A stretch of 52,015 nt of DNA from Oscillibacter sp. (GCA_017937405.1 JAGBDS010000006.1:1-52015); one strand, 5' to 3'. Shown: positions 31,680 through 40,328, numbered from the stretch's first letter. Notes: generated from the sequence alone by a model not told the origin. Made by a program: numbers and translations.

Positions 31680-32576
31680 ATGAAAGAGAGAAATTCCCAC
31701 GCCCTCCGGGGCGTGGCCTGCGCCGCGCTGGGCGGCGTGTGCTGGGGCTTTTCCGGCACCTGCGGACAATACCTGTTTTCCCGGTTCGAGGTGGGCTCCC
31801 TGTGGCTGACCTGCGTGCGGCTGCTGGCGGGCGGCATCCTGCTGACCGTGCCCGCTCTGCTGCGCCACCGGGACAGCGTGCTGGGCATCCTCCGGGACCC
31901 GAAGGACCTGCTGCGGCTCATTTGCTACGGCATCTGCGGATTGCTGCTGTGCCAGTACGCCTACATGACCGCCATCTCGTGGTCCAACGCCGCCACCACC
32001 ACGGTGCTGCAAAACCTGGGGCTGCTCATCGTCATGGGCTATACCTGCCTTCGGAACCGCCGCCTGCCCTCCCGGCGGGAGGGGCTGGCGCTGGTGCTGG
32101 CCCTGGCGGGCGTATATCTGCTGGCGACCGGCGGCGACCCCCGCCACATGGCCCTGTCCCCTAAGGGGCTGTTCTGGGGACTGGCCGCCGCTGTGGCGGT
32201 GGCGCTGTACACCCTGCTGCCCCAGTCCCTGCTCTCCCGCTGGGAGCGGGACGCCGTTATCGGCCCGGGGATGCTCATTGGCGGCGTCTTTTTGAATCTG
32301 ACCGCCCGGAGCTGGACATTTTCCGTCAGCCTGCCCCTCCAGGGCTGGCTGGCTGTGGGGGCCATCGTCCTGCTGGGCACCGCCGTGGCCTTTTCCCTCA
32401 TCATGCAGGGCATCGTGGACGTGGGGCCCGCCAAGGCGTCCATGCTGGCCTCCACGGAACCCGTCTCCGCCACCGTTTTCTCCGCCCTGTGGCTGGGGAC
32501 CAGCTTCTCCGCGACGGACCTAATCGGCTTCGCCGCTATCACCGCCACCGTATTTTTGCTGGCAAAATCCGAATAG
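31680..32576 (+). CDS. EamA-family (DMT) transporter
   Basis: 298 residues with ten hydrophobic segments in two EamA repeats, typical of drug/metabolite exporters (RhaT/YdcZ group). First helix region: GVACAALGGVCWGFSGTCGQ; the second repeat ends GLFWGLAAAVAVALYTLLPQ and later IVDVGPAKASMLASTEPVSA, a conserved EamA motif. Substrate unknown. Start ATG at 31680 with GAAGGA upstream; an in-frame extension to 31542 runs through the hairpin cluster and is not credible. Confidence 0.85.
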   Translation: MKERNSHALRGVACAALGGVCWGFSGTCGQYLFSRFEVGSLWLTCVRLLAGGILLTVPALLRHRDSVLGILRDPKDLLRLICYGICGLLLCQYAYMTAISWSNAATTTVLQNLGLLIVMGYTCLRNRRLPSRREGLALVLALAGVYLLATGGDPRHMALSPKGLFWGLAAAVAVALYTLLPQSLLSRWERDAVIGPGMLIGGVFLNLTARSWTFSVSLPLQGWLAVGAIVLLGTAVAFSLIMQGIVDVGPAKASMLASTEPVSATVFSALWLGTSFSATDLIGFAAITATVFLLAKSE

Positions 32577-32608
32577 TCAAAACCTCCGGCTAAGCCGGAG
32601 GTTTTGAC
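32576..32608. terminator. Bidirectional terminator
   Basis: GTCAAAACCTCCGGC pairs exactly with GCCGGAGGTTTTGAC (15 bp, TAA loop) between convergent genes, starting at the transporter stop codon. Confidence 0.85.
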
Positions 32609-32614
32609 TTTGTA

Positions 32615-33061
32615 TCAGGGATAAGGTGGATATTCGCCGCTGAGGTCTTTCCAAAGTTCCGCTAGGTTCAGGCAGCGTACCTCGCAGGCTGGATATCCAC
32701 TACGGGAAAGAATCCCGCCACCACTTCCGCCGCTTCTCTGATCATACCGAAGCATACGGTCGCCTTCTTCTTTCAAAGAAAACCTCAGAATGTACACTTG
32801 GTTACCCAGTAGGTTATCGTTATACTGCTCCGCTTCCCCCGTGACACGCATCCGCTCCAGGGCACCGTACACGGCAGAAACATCCTCCGGCTCCGTCAGC
32901 GTAAGCGTGGCAGCAACGTTGCTCAAAGTTACCGTCTCGACCTGATCCAAGTCAAAATCCAGCGGATAGCGGGCGTGCCGATCCCGTTGGTACAGGTATC
33001 CGCCAACGACCACCGCCAGCAGCAGGATAGTCCCGGCGATCCACTTTCCTTTGCCCCGCAT
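32615..33061 (-). CDS. Membrane-anchored lipid-side or exported hypothetical protein
   Basis: 148 residues from the ATG at 33061, behind GGGGGAAAGAAC. The N-terminus is an anchor (KWIAGTILLLAVVVGGYLYQ), followed by an extracytoplasmic domain of about 115 residues with TLSNVAATLTLTEPEDVSAV and ILRFSLKEEGDRMLRYDQ, a plan also seen in the protein at 40329. No named family. It lies downstream of the radical SAM gene with a 14-base gap and may be cotranscribed. Confidence 0.5.
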   Translation of the reverse strand: MRGKGKWIAGTILLLAVVVGGYLYQRDRHARYPLDFDLDQVETVTLSNVAATLTLTEPEDVSAVYGALERMRVTGEAEQYNDNLLGNQVYILRFSLKEEGDRMLRYDQRSGGSGGGILSRSGYPACEVRCLNLAELWKDLSGEYPPYP

Positions 33062-33075
33062 GTTCTTTCCCCCGC

Positions 33076-33945
33076 TTAAAGGCCCCGCCACTCCTCGGGG
33101 CGCAGGCGGCTCAGGTCGTGCTCCGCCGCGTCGATGGTGCGGAGCATGGCCTCCTTGTCCTGGTTCAGCGTGCCTTTCAGCACCAGGTAGTTGCTGGCGT
33201 GGTTCATGCGGAACACGCTGCCGGGGCTGTCCAGGTTTTCCACCAAAAGGCGGGTCTCCTGAAGCACCTGGGGCTGGGTCAAAAGCTGGAACTTTCCGTC
33301 CCGGACCCAGTCGTACAGGGGCGTGCCCGGCTCCACCATCAGCGTCAGCATGCCGATATACTCCGGGTTCATAGCGTTGAAGGCCCTGGCGGTCTCGATG
33401 GCGTGCTGCTCCAGCAGCTCCGGTCCGCCCAGGCCGGTGATGGCAGTGACGGACAGGGCGATGCCGTTCCGGCGGACCTTCTGGCCCATCTCGATGATCT
33501 CCGCTGACATGTGGCCTTTGTGCATCAGCTTCAGGACCTCGTCGCAGCCGGATTCCAGACCCATGTAGACCATGGTCAGTCCCTTGGCCCGGAGAGTCTG
33601 CAGTTCTTCGTCAGTGCGGATGCGGATGCTGGCAGGAGAGGCGTAGCTGGTGACCCGCTCACACTCCGGGAACAGCTCCCGGATGGTGTCCAGAATAGTG
33701 TACAGCTCGCTGGCTTTCCGCACCAGGGCGTCGCCGTCCGCCAGGAACACCTTGTCCACATGGCGGTAGGTCCGGCGGGCAATATGGAAGTCCTCCAGCA
33801 CTTCCTCCAGGGGGCGGAGGGCGAAGCGCTTTTCCTTGTACATGCTGCAAAAGGCGCAGGTATTATGGCTGCAACCGTAGGTCACCTGGACGATGAGACT
33901 GTACGCCTCAGAAGGGGGACGATAGACGGCTCCGTAGTATCTCAT
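33076..33945 (-). CDS. Radical SAM protein
   Basis: 289 residues. The cluster motif is YGCSHNTCAFCSMYKEKRF, Cx4Cx2C, one residue longer than the usual Cx3Cx2C but known in a group of HemN-like bacterial proteins annotated only as radical SAM. VFLADGDALV follows, then a SAM-domain YMGLESGCDEVLKLM. It should bind a [4Fe-4S] cluster and cleave SAM; the substrate is unknown. The start overlaps the stop of the aminotransferase gene by four bases, so they form an operon. Confidence 0.82.
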   Translation of the reverse strand: MRYYGAVYRPPSEAYSLIVQVTYGCSHNTCAFCSMYKEKRFALRPLEEVLEDFHIARRTYRHVDKVFLADGDALVRKASELYTILDTIRELFPECERVTSYASPASIRIRTDEELQTLRAKGLTMVYMGLESGCDEVLKLMHKGHMSAEIIEMGQKVRRNGIALSVTAITGLGGPELLEQHAIETARAFNAMNPEYIGMLTLMVEPGTPLYDWVRDGKFQLLTQPQVLQETRLLVENLDSPGSVFRMNHASNYLVLKGTLNQDKEAMLRTIDAAEHDLSRLRPEEWRGL

Positions 33946-35216
33946 ACGCCCAGCTTCTCCAGTGCGGCCATTTTCAGGCAGGTGCAGAACACGGCGATGG
34001 CCTGCTCCAACTCCTCAACAGGGGGCAGAGAGGGGGCGATACGAATATTGCTGTCCTGGGGGTCCTTGCCGTAGGGGAAGGTGGCGCCGGCGCCGGTCAT
34101 GGTGACGCCTGCCTCTTTGCACAATGCCAAGGTTCGCTTGGCGGTGCCGGGCATGGCGTTCAGGGAGACGAAGTAGCCGCCCTTGGGCCGCCGCCAGGTG
34201 GCGATATCCAGAGGGGCGATCTCCTTGTCCAGCGTATCCACCACGGCCCGGAACTTGGGGCCCATAATGGCGGCGTGCTTCTTCATCAGCTCCAGGGTGT
34301 GGGCCTTGTCCTTCAGGTACAGGACGTGGCGCTGCTGGTTCACCTTATCGTAGCTGATGACCTGGACGGTCAGTAGCTTTTCCATGTAAGCCATGTTGGC
34401 CTCGGAGCAGGCGAAGCAGGCGATACCGGCGCCGGGCAGGGTCACCTTGGAGGTGGAAGCGAACTCGAAGACCATGTCGGGGCTGCCGGCCTCTTCACAC
34501 AAGGAGAGGATGTCCGGGAACTCCACATAGTCGCCCTCGAACTCGTGGATGCAGTAGGCGTTGTCCCACATGATGAGGAAATCCGGCGCGGCGGGCTTCA
34601 GGGACGCCATGCGGCGGATGGTCTCGTCAGAGTAGATGATGCCGTCGGGGTTGGAATACTTGGGGACGCACCAGATACCCTTGACGGCGGGGTCCTTGAC
34701 CGCCTCCTCCACGGCGTCCATGTCGGGGCCGTTGTCGGTCATGGGGATGGTGATGAGCTCGAAGCCGAAGGACTCGGTCACCTTAAAGTGGCGGTCATAG
34801 CCGGGGGCGGGGCACAGCCACTTCACCTTCTCCTCCCGGCACCAGGGCCGCTGGCTGCGGAGCAGGCCGTGGGTATAAGCCTTGGAAATGGTGTCGTACA
34901 TCAGCTGGAGGCTGGCGTTGCCGCCCACGAAAACCTGGGTGGGCTTACAGCCCAGAATGTCGGCAAACAGACGCTTGGCGGCGGGGATGCCGCTCATCTC
35001 GCCGTAGTTGCGGACGTCAATGCCGTCGGACACATAATCCTCCGGCTTCTGCATCAGCTCAAAAATATCGCTCACCAGGTCCAGCTGGGCCTTGCCGGGC
35101 TTGCCCCGGGCCATATTCAGGCTCAGGCCATGGGCTTTCAACGCCTCAAATTCCTTTTGCAGGCGGGCATACTCCGCCTTGCGCTCCTCAGCAGTCATCT
35201 GGGGATACGCGGTCAT
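33942..35216 (-). CDS. PLP aminotransferase, class I (aspartate type)
   Basis: 424 residues from the ATG at 35216 (GGAAAGGA eight bases before). PLP-dependent fold with SLNMARGKPGKAQLDLVSDI at the N-terminus, APGYDRHF, NPDG (YSNPDGIIY), DNAYCIHEF and Schiff-base Lys in FASTSKVTLPGAGI. These features fit the subgroup of aspartate aminotransferases first known from Corynebacterium (class Ic) and not the classic AspC. Likely transfers amino groups among aspartate, glutamate and oxo acids. Followed by a coupled radical SAM gene. Confidence 0.85.
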   Translation of the reverse strand: MTAYPQMTAEERKAEYARLQKEFEALKAHGLSLNMARGKPGKAQLDLVSDIFELMQKPEDYVSDGIDVRNYGEMSGIPAAKRLFADILGCKPTQVFVGGNASLQLMYDTISKAYTHGLLRSQRPWCREEKVKWLCPAPGYDRHFKVTESFGFELITIPMTDNGPDMDAVEEAVKDPAVKGIWCVPKYSNPDGIIYSDETIRRMASLKPAAPDFLIMWDNAYCIHEFEGDYVEFPDILSLCEEAGSPDMVFEFASTSKVTLPGAGIACFACSEANMAYMEKLLTVQVISYDKVNQQRHVLYLKDKAHTLELMKKHAAIMGPKFRAVVDTLDKEIAPLDIATWRRPKGGYFVSLNAMPGTAKRTLALCKEAGVTMTGAGATFPYGKDPQDSNIRIAPSLPPVEELEQAIAVFCTCLKMAALEKLGV

Positions 35217-35375
35217 AACGATCATCCTTTCCATTGGGTTTTTCCTGGATTTTTTCATGTTCAGTATACCCCATCCGCCCAGTCCCTTTCAAGGCCCAAT
35301 TCCCGGTCAAACTTCCTGAAAAATGTGCCATGCCCGCCGGATTCTTCCGGCGGGCGTGACGGGACAGTCTCAGAG

Positions 35376-35711
35376 TCAGTCTCCGCATCTGACGCATTTG
35401 CCGTCAGCGCAGGTGATTTTGGGGTCATCATCTGCTTTCTCCACGCCAAAGCGAATGGGGATGGAGACGCAGATCCTCTGTGTTACGGTCACGGTAACGC
35501 TGTTGTCCTGGTTATTGGTGACGCAGGTGACCTCCGGCGCGCTCTGGCAAGCGGTGCTGATGTTCCCCACCACGGCGGTGGGCGTCAGCGTCACCGGGGC
35601 GGAGACCTCCACGCACTGGGAGACGGTCTTGTTGCAGCTGTTGATGGGGCATGTATCCTCCGGCTGGTAGGGCAGGATCGGCTCATGCTCATAGGCTTCA
35701 CTGATATGCAA
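35376..35711 (-). CDS. Small Cys-rich protein, possibly surface or spore associated
   Basis: 111 residues from a TTG start at 35711 (GAGGGATCATT upstream). It contains nine Cys in a spaced pattern (TCPINSCNKTVSQC, then STACQSAPEVTC, then TCADGKCVRCGD) and a beta-rich Thr/Val repeat (SVTVTVTQRICVSIPIRFGV). The plan recalls small coat or exosporium proteins of spore-formers, but no family is recognised. No signal peptide. It stands alone, 160 bases upstream of the aminotransferase operon on the same strand. Confidence 0.5.
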   Translation of the reverse strand: MHISEAYEHEPILPYQPEDTCPINSCNKTVSQCVEVSAPVTLTPTAVVGNISTACQSAPEVTCVTNNQDNSVTVTVTQRICVSIPIRFGVEKADDDPKITCADGKCVRCGD

Positions 35712-35787
35712 AATGATCCCTCACTTCCTGGATATTGTACCCGCCATGGCGGGCACAGTATATCCTATGTTCCGGGAGCCGTTTTGG

Positions 35788-36798
35788 TCAGAGAGAGGCC
35801 TCAAAATCCGCCAGGGCGGCCAGCAGGGCCGCCTTGGTCTCCGCTCCGCAGAAGGCGGCGTGGACCGCCGTCCGCTGGCAGTGCAGCAGCTCTTCCCCGG
35901 TCATGGCACCAAAGGACGCTGCCCGGCGCAGCTCCTCCGTCAGCGTCAGGCCGTCCAGGAAGGTGGGGTCGTCCCGGTTCAGCGTCACCGCCGCGCCCGC
36001 GTCCAGCAGGCGGCGCAGGGGGTGGTCCTCCGGGCGCTTATACAGCAGCGTCAGGTTGGAGCTCAGGCAGATGTTCAGGGGCACCCGTGTCTCCGCCAGA
36101 CGGCGGAGCAGCGCCGGGTCCTCCGCCGCCCGGACACCGTGGTCCAGGCGGTCCGCCTCCAGCAGGTCCAGGGCGTCCCGGACACCCTCCGGGCCGCTGC
36201 TCTCCCCGGCGTGGACCGTCAGCCCGAAGCCGGCGGCTTTCGCCGCCAGAAAGGCGGGACGGAACCGTTCCCCGGTAGGGCCTGCCAGGGCCTCGTTGCC
36301 GTCGATGGAGAGGCCCGCCAGCCGGGGCGTCCGGTGGGTCTTCATCTGCTCCACCAGGGCCATGGCCTCCGCCGCCGTCTGCGTCCGGGAGAGGGACAGG
36401 GTAAAGCGGCAGTCCGTGCCGCCGGAGGCCTGCCCCCGGTCAAAGCCCGCCGTCACGGCCCGGATAATCTCCGGCACCGTGAACTGGGGCCAGTGGGTGG
36501 GATTCAGAATGGTCTCCATGTAGAGGATGTTCTCCCGTCGGCTCTCCAGCGCGGCGTGCTCCGCCACCTCGGACAATTCCTCCAACCTGCCCACATAAGC
36601 GCAGATACTGTCCAGAAAGGTGAGGAAATTGCTCAGGTCATCAGCGGAGCAATGGTACAGCTCTTCGGCGGGACGGGGGAGCCGTTTCCCCTGCCAGGAC
36701 GCGAACCGCTCCAGCATGTCCCCGGGCATCATGGATTCCAGATGGACGTGCAGTTCGAGTTTGGGCATATCCGCCAGGAATCCGGAAGTGATCTCCAT
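35788..36798 (-). CDS. Adenosine deaminase-family protein
   Basis: 336 residues from the ATG at 36798, behind AGAGGAGACACGGAT. Metal motif PKLELHVHLES (HxH), catalytic regions TVHAGES (His, Glu) and LDHGVRA, and the Asp pair in LNRDDPTFLD. These are the ADA/adenine deaminase zinc ligands. It should deaminate adenosine, adenine or a modified base. Two departures from the usual text: LES where LDG(S/A) is common, and NRDDP for the usual S/T-DDP, so substrate may differ. A longer frame upstream has no ribosome site. Divergent from the MATE gene. Confidence 0.78.
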   Translation of the reverse strand: MEITSGFLADMPKLELHVHLESMMPGDMLERFASWQGKRLPRPAEELYHCSADDLSNFLTFLDSICAYVGRLEELSEVAEHAALESRRENILYMETILNPTHWPQFTVPEIIRAVTAGFDRGQASGGTDCRFTLSLSRTQTAAEAMALVEQMKTHRTPRLAGLSIDGNEALAGPTGERFRPAFLAAKAAGFGLTVHAGESSGPEGVRDALDLLEADRLDHGVRAAEDPALLRRLAETRVPLNICLSSNLTLLYKRPEDHPLRRLLDAGAAVTLNRDDPTFLDGLTLTEELRRAASFGAMTGEELLHCQRTAVHAAFCGAETKAALLAALADFEASL

Positions 36799-36881
36799 AT
36801 CCGTGTCTCCTCTCGTTTTTGCAGTCATTGTAGCACATTCACCTTTTTCGGAAAAGTCCTTTCCTTTTTTCAAAACCGTGA

Positions 36882-36911
36882 TATAATGTCATACAGAAAG
36901 CGAAAACGTTT
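36882..36911 (+). promoter_or_regulatory. MATE gene -10 box and AAACGTTT operator
   Basis: -10 TATAAT at 36882 to 36887; a recognisable -35 is weak (CTTTCC at 36859). The operator AAACGTTT at 36904 to 36911 would start about ten bases after the transcription start, where a bound LacI protein would block transcription. Confidence 0.65.
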
Positions 36912-36924
36912 GAGGTATAGAGAT

Positions 36925-38268
36925 ATGGACGAAAAGCAGGAGCAAAAATTTCACAAAATGACAGAAACGCCTGTGGGCAAACTGATTTGCCAGCTGGCTC
37001 TGCCCTGCATCATCAGTATGCTGGTCACTTCCTTTTACAACATGGCGGACACATTTTTCGTGGGCAAGCTGGACAGCGACGCCGCCACCGGCGCCGTGGG
37101 CGTGGTCTTTTCCCTGATGGCCGTCATCCAGGCCATCGGGTTCTTCTTCGGCCACGGCAGCGGCAACTTCATCTCCCGGGAGCTGGGAAAGCAGAACTTT
37201 GACGACGCCTCCAACATGGCGGCTACCGGGTTCTTCTCCGCTTTGGGGGCAGGTTTGATCCTCTGTATTCTGGGCCAAATTTTTCTGGAGCCGCTGGCTT
37301 ACCTCCTGGGCTCCACGGACACCATCCTGCCCTACGCGAAAGCCTATATGCGCATCATCCTCTTCGGCGCGCCGTGGATGACTGCCTCCCTGGTGCTGAA
37401 CAACCAGCTCCGGTTCCAGGGCAGCGCCGCCTACGGCATGGTGGGCATCACCAGCGGCGCCGTGCTGAACATCGCCCTGGACCCCCTGCTGATTTTTGTC
37501 ATGGATATGGGCGTGGCGGGCGCAGCCCTGGCCACCATCATCAGCCAGTTCGTCAGCTTCTGTTTGCTGCTGGTGGGCTGCGGCAAGGGCGGCAACCTCC
37601 ACATCCACATCTCCCGGGTGCAGCTGAAATGGTCCTATTACGCCCAGATCATCCGGGGCGGGCTGCCCTCCCTGGCCCGGCAGGGACTGGCCTCCGTGGC
37701 TACCATCTGCCTGAATCTGGCTGCCAAGCCCTACGGCGACGCCGCCATCGCCGCCATGGGCGTGGTGCAGCGCATCATGATGTTCGGCGCCTCCGCCATG
37801 ATCGGCTTCGGTCAAGGCTTCCAGCCGGTATGCGGCTTCAACTACGGCGCCAAACTGTACGGCCGGGTGAAGAAGGGCTTCTGGTTCTGCGTCAAAAGCT
37901 CCACCACATTTCTCTTTGCCATCGGCGCCCTGGGCTTTATCTTCGCACCCCAGCTGGTGGCCCTGTTCCGGGACAGCCCGGAGGTCATCGCCATCGGTTC
38001 CACAGCTCTGCGGTTCCAGTGCGTCACCTTTTGCTTCCACGGCTGGGTGGTCATGAGCAACATGATGCTGCAGACCATCGGACGCACCGGCCCTGCCACC
38101 TTCCTGGCCATGGCCCGGCAGGGCATCTTTTTCATTCCCCTGGTCTGGCTTCTCTCCCACACGCTGGGGCTCACCGGCATCCAGATGACACAGATGGTCT
38201 CCGATTTTCTGACGCTGGCCTGTGCGATCCCCATCCAGATCAAGGTCCTGCGGCAAATACCCGCATGA
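36925..38268 (+). CDS. MATE-family efflux transporter
   Basis: 447 residues, 12 hydrophobic segments of the MatE fold (DinF/MepA group). LPCIISMLVTSFYNMADTFF is the first helix motif, and the second half repeats it at GGLPSLARQGLASVATICLN. It exports organic cations or drugs using Na+ or H+ gradients. The start at 36925 lies behind GAGGTATAGAGAT; an in-frame extension to 35713 runs antisense through the adenosine deaminase gene and is rejected. Its expression appears controlled by the LacI-type operator in the leader. Confidence 0.92.
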   Translation: MDEKQEQKFHKMTETPVGKLICQLALPCIISMLVTSFYNMADTFFVGKLDSDAATGAVGVVFSLMAVIQAIGFFFGHGSGNFISRELGKQNFDDASNMAATGFFSALGAGLILCILGQIFLEPLAYLLGSTDTILPYAKAYMRIILFGAPWMTASLVLNNQLRFQGSAAYGMVGITSGAVLNIALDPLLIFVMDMGVAGAALATIISQFVSFCLLLVGCGKGGNLHIHISRVQLKWSYYAQIIRGGLPSLARQGLASVATICLNLAAKPYGDAAIAAMGVVQRIMMFGASAMIGFGQGFQPVCGFNYGAKLYGRVKKGFWFCVKSSTTFLFAIGALGFIFAPQLVALFRDSPEVIAIGSTALRFQCVTFCFHGWVVMSNMMLQTIGRTGPATFLAMARQGIFFIPLVWLLSHTLGLTGIQMTQMVSDFLTLACAIPIQIKVLRQIPA

Positions 38269-38285
38269 CTCTGCCCGTCTGTTTG

Positions 38286-38320
38286 AACCGCCGTCTCCGC
38301 TATTGGGGACGGCGGTTTTA
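38286..38320 (+). terminator. Terminator after MATE gene
   Basis: AACCGCCGTC at 38286 pairs with GACGGCGGTT at 38308 to 38317, followed by TTA. Weak U-run. Confidence 0.65.
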
Positions 38321-38334
38321 CATGCATTTAACGC

Positions 38335-38342
38335 AAACGTTT
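38335..38342. promoter_or_regulatory. AAACGTTT operator upstream of pit promoter
   Basis: Context GCAAACGTTTAA. Centre is about 81 bases upstream of the pit -35 box, too far to block polymerase directly, but 161 bases from a second copy at 38496 and so suited to looping. Confidence 0.55.
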
Positions 38343-38415
38343 AATCTATTTTTCGTGAAAGCGCCTAGCTTTTTTTGAAATACTTGTTCTAAATGTCGAA
38401 CTTTGAGCTGCCCTA

Positions 38416-38444
38416 TTGACATCATATGGGCTTTATTGCATAAT
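38416..38444 (+). promoter_or_regulatory. pit promoter
   Basis: -35 TTGACA (38416 to 38421), 17-base spacer, -10 CATAAT (38439 to 38444). Start of transcription expected near 38451. A short ACCCC/GGGGT hairpin with TTTTTC follows at 38451 to 38480, resembling a weak attenuator between promoter and gene. Confidence 0.85.
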
Positions 38445-38495
38445 GTGTACACCCCAAGGCGAGATACACGGGGTTTTTCTTTCGCTACTTTTCGG

Positions 38496-38503
38496 AAACG
38501 TTT
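38496..38503. promoter_or_regulatory. AAACGTTT operator in pit leader
   Basis: Context CGGAAACGTTTGCG, about 46 bases after the predicted transcription start and 43 bases before the pit start codon. Confidence 0.6.
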
Positions 38504-38546
38504 GCGTTACTTCTGTTCATTTTTGAGAAGGGATGTGGAAGTTCCT

Positions 38547-39560
38547 ATGGCCCCCTCCTTCTGGATACTGACCGCGCTGGTTTTTGTATTTACTTACGTG
38601 AACGGCTTTCACGACGGCTGCAACGTCGTTGCCACCCTCATTGCCAGCCGCGCTATGAAACCGCACCCGGCACTGGCCTGGGCTGCCGTCGTGGAGGTCC
38701 TCTCCCCCTTCGCGATGCTGATCGTGGGCTCCAGTGTTTCCGATACCATCAAGAAGCTGGTCGGTGAGTCTTTCTACACTGACCCCGGCGCGCGCAGCAC
38801 GGCGCTCGCTTTCATTACGGCGGGGATCCTGGCCGCGATCCTGTGGAACATTACGACCTGGCGTTTCGGGATCCCCGCCTCCTCTTCTCACGCGCTTATC
38901 GGCGGCGTGGTGGGGGCAGGTCTGGCGGCATTCGGCGTCAAGGCCATCTCCTGGGGCTACTTCTGGGGCCGCGTGGTGCTGATGATCTTCCTGACCCCGG
39001 CTATCAGCTTTGTAGTCGGCTTCCTGATTTTGAAGCTGCTCCTGCGGCTGACAAAGCACGCAGGCGTAGGCGTCAACAAGTTCTTTACTTACGCCCAATG
39101 GCTGAACATGACCTTCCTGGCCTTCAACCACTCCTTCAACGACTCCCAGAAGTCCATCGGCATCGTGATGATCCTGCTGGGCATCTACGGCGGCAGCACC
39201 GGCTCCATCCCCGTGTGGGCCATCGCCTGCGCGGCGCTGTGCCTGTCCTGCGGCATCGCCTTCGGCGGCTTCAAGATCATCAAAACCGTGGGCACCGGCA
39301 TCTACAAGGTACAGCCCATCCATTCCTTCGCTTCCCAGCTCACCGCGGGCGCGGTGATCCTGTCCGCCTCCCTGCTGGGCGCTCCCGTTTCCGCCAGCCA
39401 GATCGTCTCCTCGTCCATCATGGGCGTGGGCTCCGCCGAGCGGTACAAGGCCGTCCACTGGAACGTGGCGGGAAAGATCCTGACCTCCTGGTTCATCACC
39501 ATTCCCATCGCGGGCACGCTGGGCGCCGTCCTTTACTTCGTATTTTCCATGATTTTCTGA
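38547..39560 (+). CDS. pit: Inorganic phosphate transporter, Pit family
   Basis: 337 residues, about ten hydrophobic spans. The family motif VNGFHDGCNVVATLIASRAM near the N-terminus (residues 15 to 34) resembles the GANDxANxxGT-type signature of PiT proteins, here FHDGCN, and the repeat motif is FNHSFNDSQKSIGIVMI near residue 190. It takes up phosphate with H+ or Na+. Start: the ATG at 38547 fits the N-terminus best, although AAGGG lies 15 bases upstream; a GTG at 38535 is an alternative. It is followed 19 bases later by its DUF47 partner. Confidence 0.9.
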   Translation: MAPSFWILTALVFVFTYVNGFHDGCNVVATLIASRAMKPHPALAWAAVVEVLSPFAMLIVGSSVSDTIKKLVGESFYTDPGARSTALAFITAGILAAILWNITTWRFGIPASSSHALIGGVVGAGLAAFGVKAISWGYFWGRVVLMIFLTPAISFVVGFLILKLLLRLTKHAGVGVNKFFTYAQWLNMTFLAFNHSFNDSQKSIGIVMILLGIYGGSTGSIPVWAIACAALCLSCGIAFGGFKIIKTVGTGIYKVQPIHSFASQLTAGAVILSASLLGAPVSASQIVSSSIMGVGSAERYKAVHWNVAGKILTSWFITIPIAGTLGAVLYFVFSMIF

Positions 39561-39579
39561 CAGAGAGGTGTGTTTCACC

Positions 39580-40179
39580 ATGTTTAAACGGAAAGAAAGC
39601 CTCAACTTTTATGCGCTCCTGATCCGCCAGGCCCAGGTCATCCGGGACGCGGTGGAGGCCCTGTGCGCGTTCTGCGAGGACCCCACCCAGGAAAAGGGCG
39701 ATTTCGTCAAGGTCAAGGAGAAAGAGGCGGACGCCGTCCGCCGGGAGCTGGTGGACGACATCAACCGCACCTTCATCACCCCCATCGACCGGGACGACCT
39801 GTACCGTCTCTCCACCTCCATCGACGACCTGGCGGACTACGCCTGGACCACGGTGAAGGAGGTCCGTATCTACGACATCCAGCCCGACAAGAACCTGCTG
39901 ACCATGGCGCGGACGCTGCTGCAGATGGCCGACGGCCTGGTGGTCTGTGTGGAAAAGCTGGAAAAGGACCACGCCGGCGTGGCTGTGGAGGCCACCAAGG
40001 TCAAGAAGCTGGAAAATACGCTGAACGTCCAGTTCCACCAGTCTATTGCGGAGCTGTTTGAGACTGATGATATCAAGAAGATCCTGAAGTACCGGGAAAT
40101 CTACAGCCACATGAACCACGCCGCGGACAAGGGCGACTTCAGCGCCGACATCCTGCTGGACATCGTGGTCAAGCTCTGA
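39580..40179 (+). CDS. DUF47 (PhoU-like) accessory of Pit transporter
   Basis: 199 residues from the ATG at 39580 with GAGAGGTG upstream. All-helical PhoU-like domain with the DUF47 patterns VKEKEADAVRRELVDDINRT, FITPIDRDDLYRLSTSIDDL and HAADKGDFSADILLDIVVKL. DUF47 proteins are encoded next to pit genes and adjust phosphate uptake. The two genes form an operon and are probably under the AAACGTTT control seen upstream. Confidence 0.9.
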   Translation: MFKRKESLNFYALLIRQAQVIRDAVEALCAFCEDPTQEKGDFVKVKEKEADAVRRELVDDINRTFITPIDRDDLYRLSTSIDDLADYAWTTVKEVRIYDIQPDKNLLTMARTLLQMADGLVVCVEKLEKDHAGVAVEATKVKKLENTLNVQFHQSIAELFETDDIKKILKYREIYSHMNHAADKGDFSADILLDIVVKL

Positions 40180-40246
40180 TTTGTTTCCCCTGCACGCATT
40201 GTTTCAAATAATGCGTTTTCTGTTTCTCCTTTCCTTCTATGGCAGA

Positions 40247-40279
40247 GGGCCCGCGCTTTGGCAGAGGCGCGGGCCCTTT
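40247..40279 (+). terminator. Terminator after pit-DUF47 operon
   Basis: GGGCCCGCGC pairs with GCGCGGGCCC, followed by TTTG. Ten base pairs. Confidence 0.75.
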
Positions 40280-40294
40280 GCCGTTTGCGGGCAA

Positions 40295-40324
40295 AAAAGC
40301 GCCTGCACGCGGGCATGCGCTTTT
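40295..40324 (-). terminator. Terminator of small anchored-protein gene
   Basis: AAAAGCGC at 40295 pairs with GCGCTTTT at 40317 to 40324; on the minus strand the stem runs into TTTTTT. Confidence 0.65.
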
Positions 40325-40328
40325 GGAT

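Noticed and set aside
35713-36924. Long in-frame extension upstream of the MATE gene (would give an 851-residue protein)
   Set aside because: It runs antisense through the adenosine-deaminase gene and has no family resemblance; a ribosome site and the promoter lie just before 36925.
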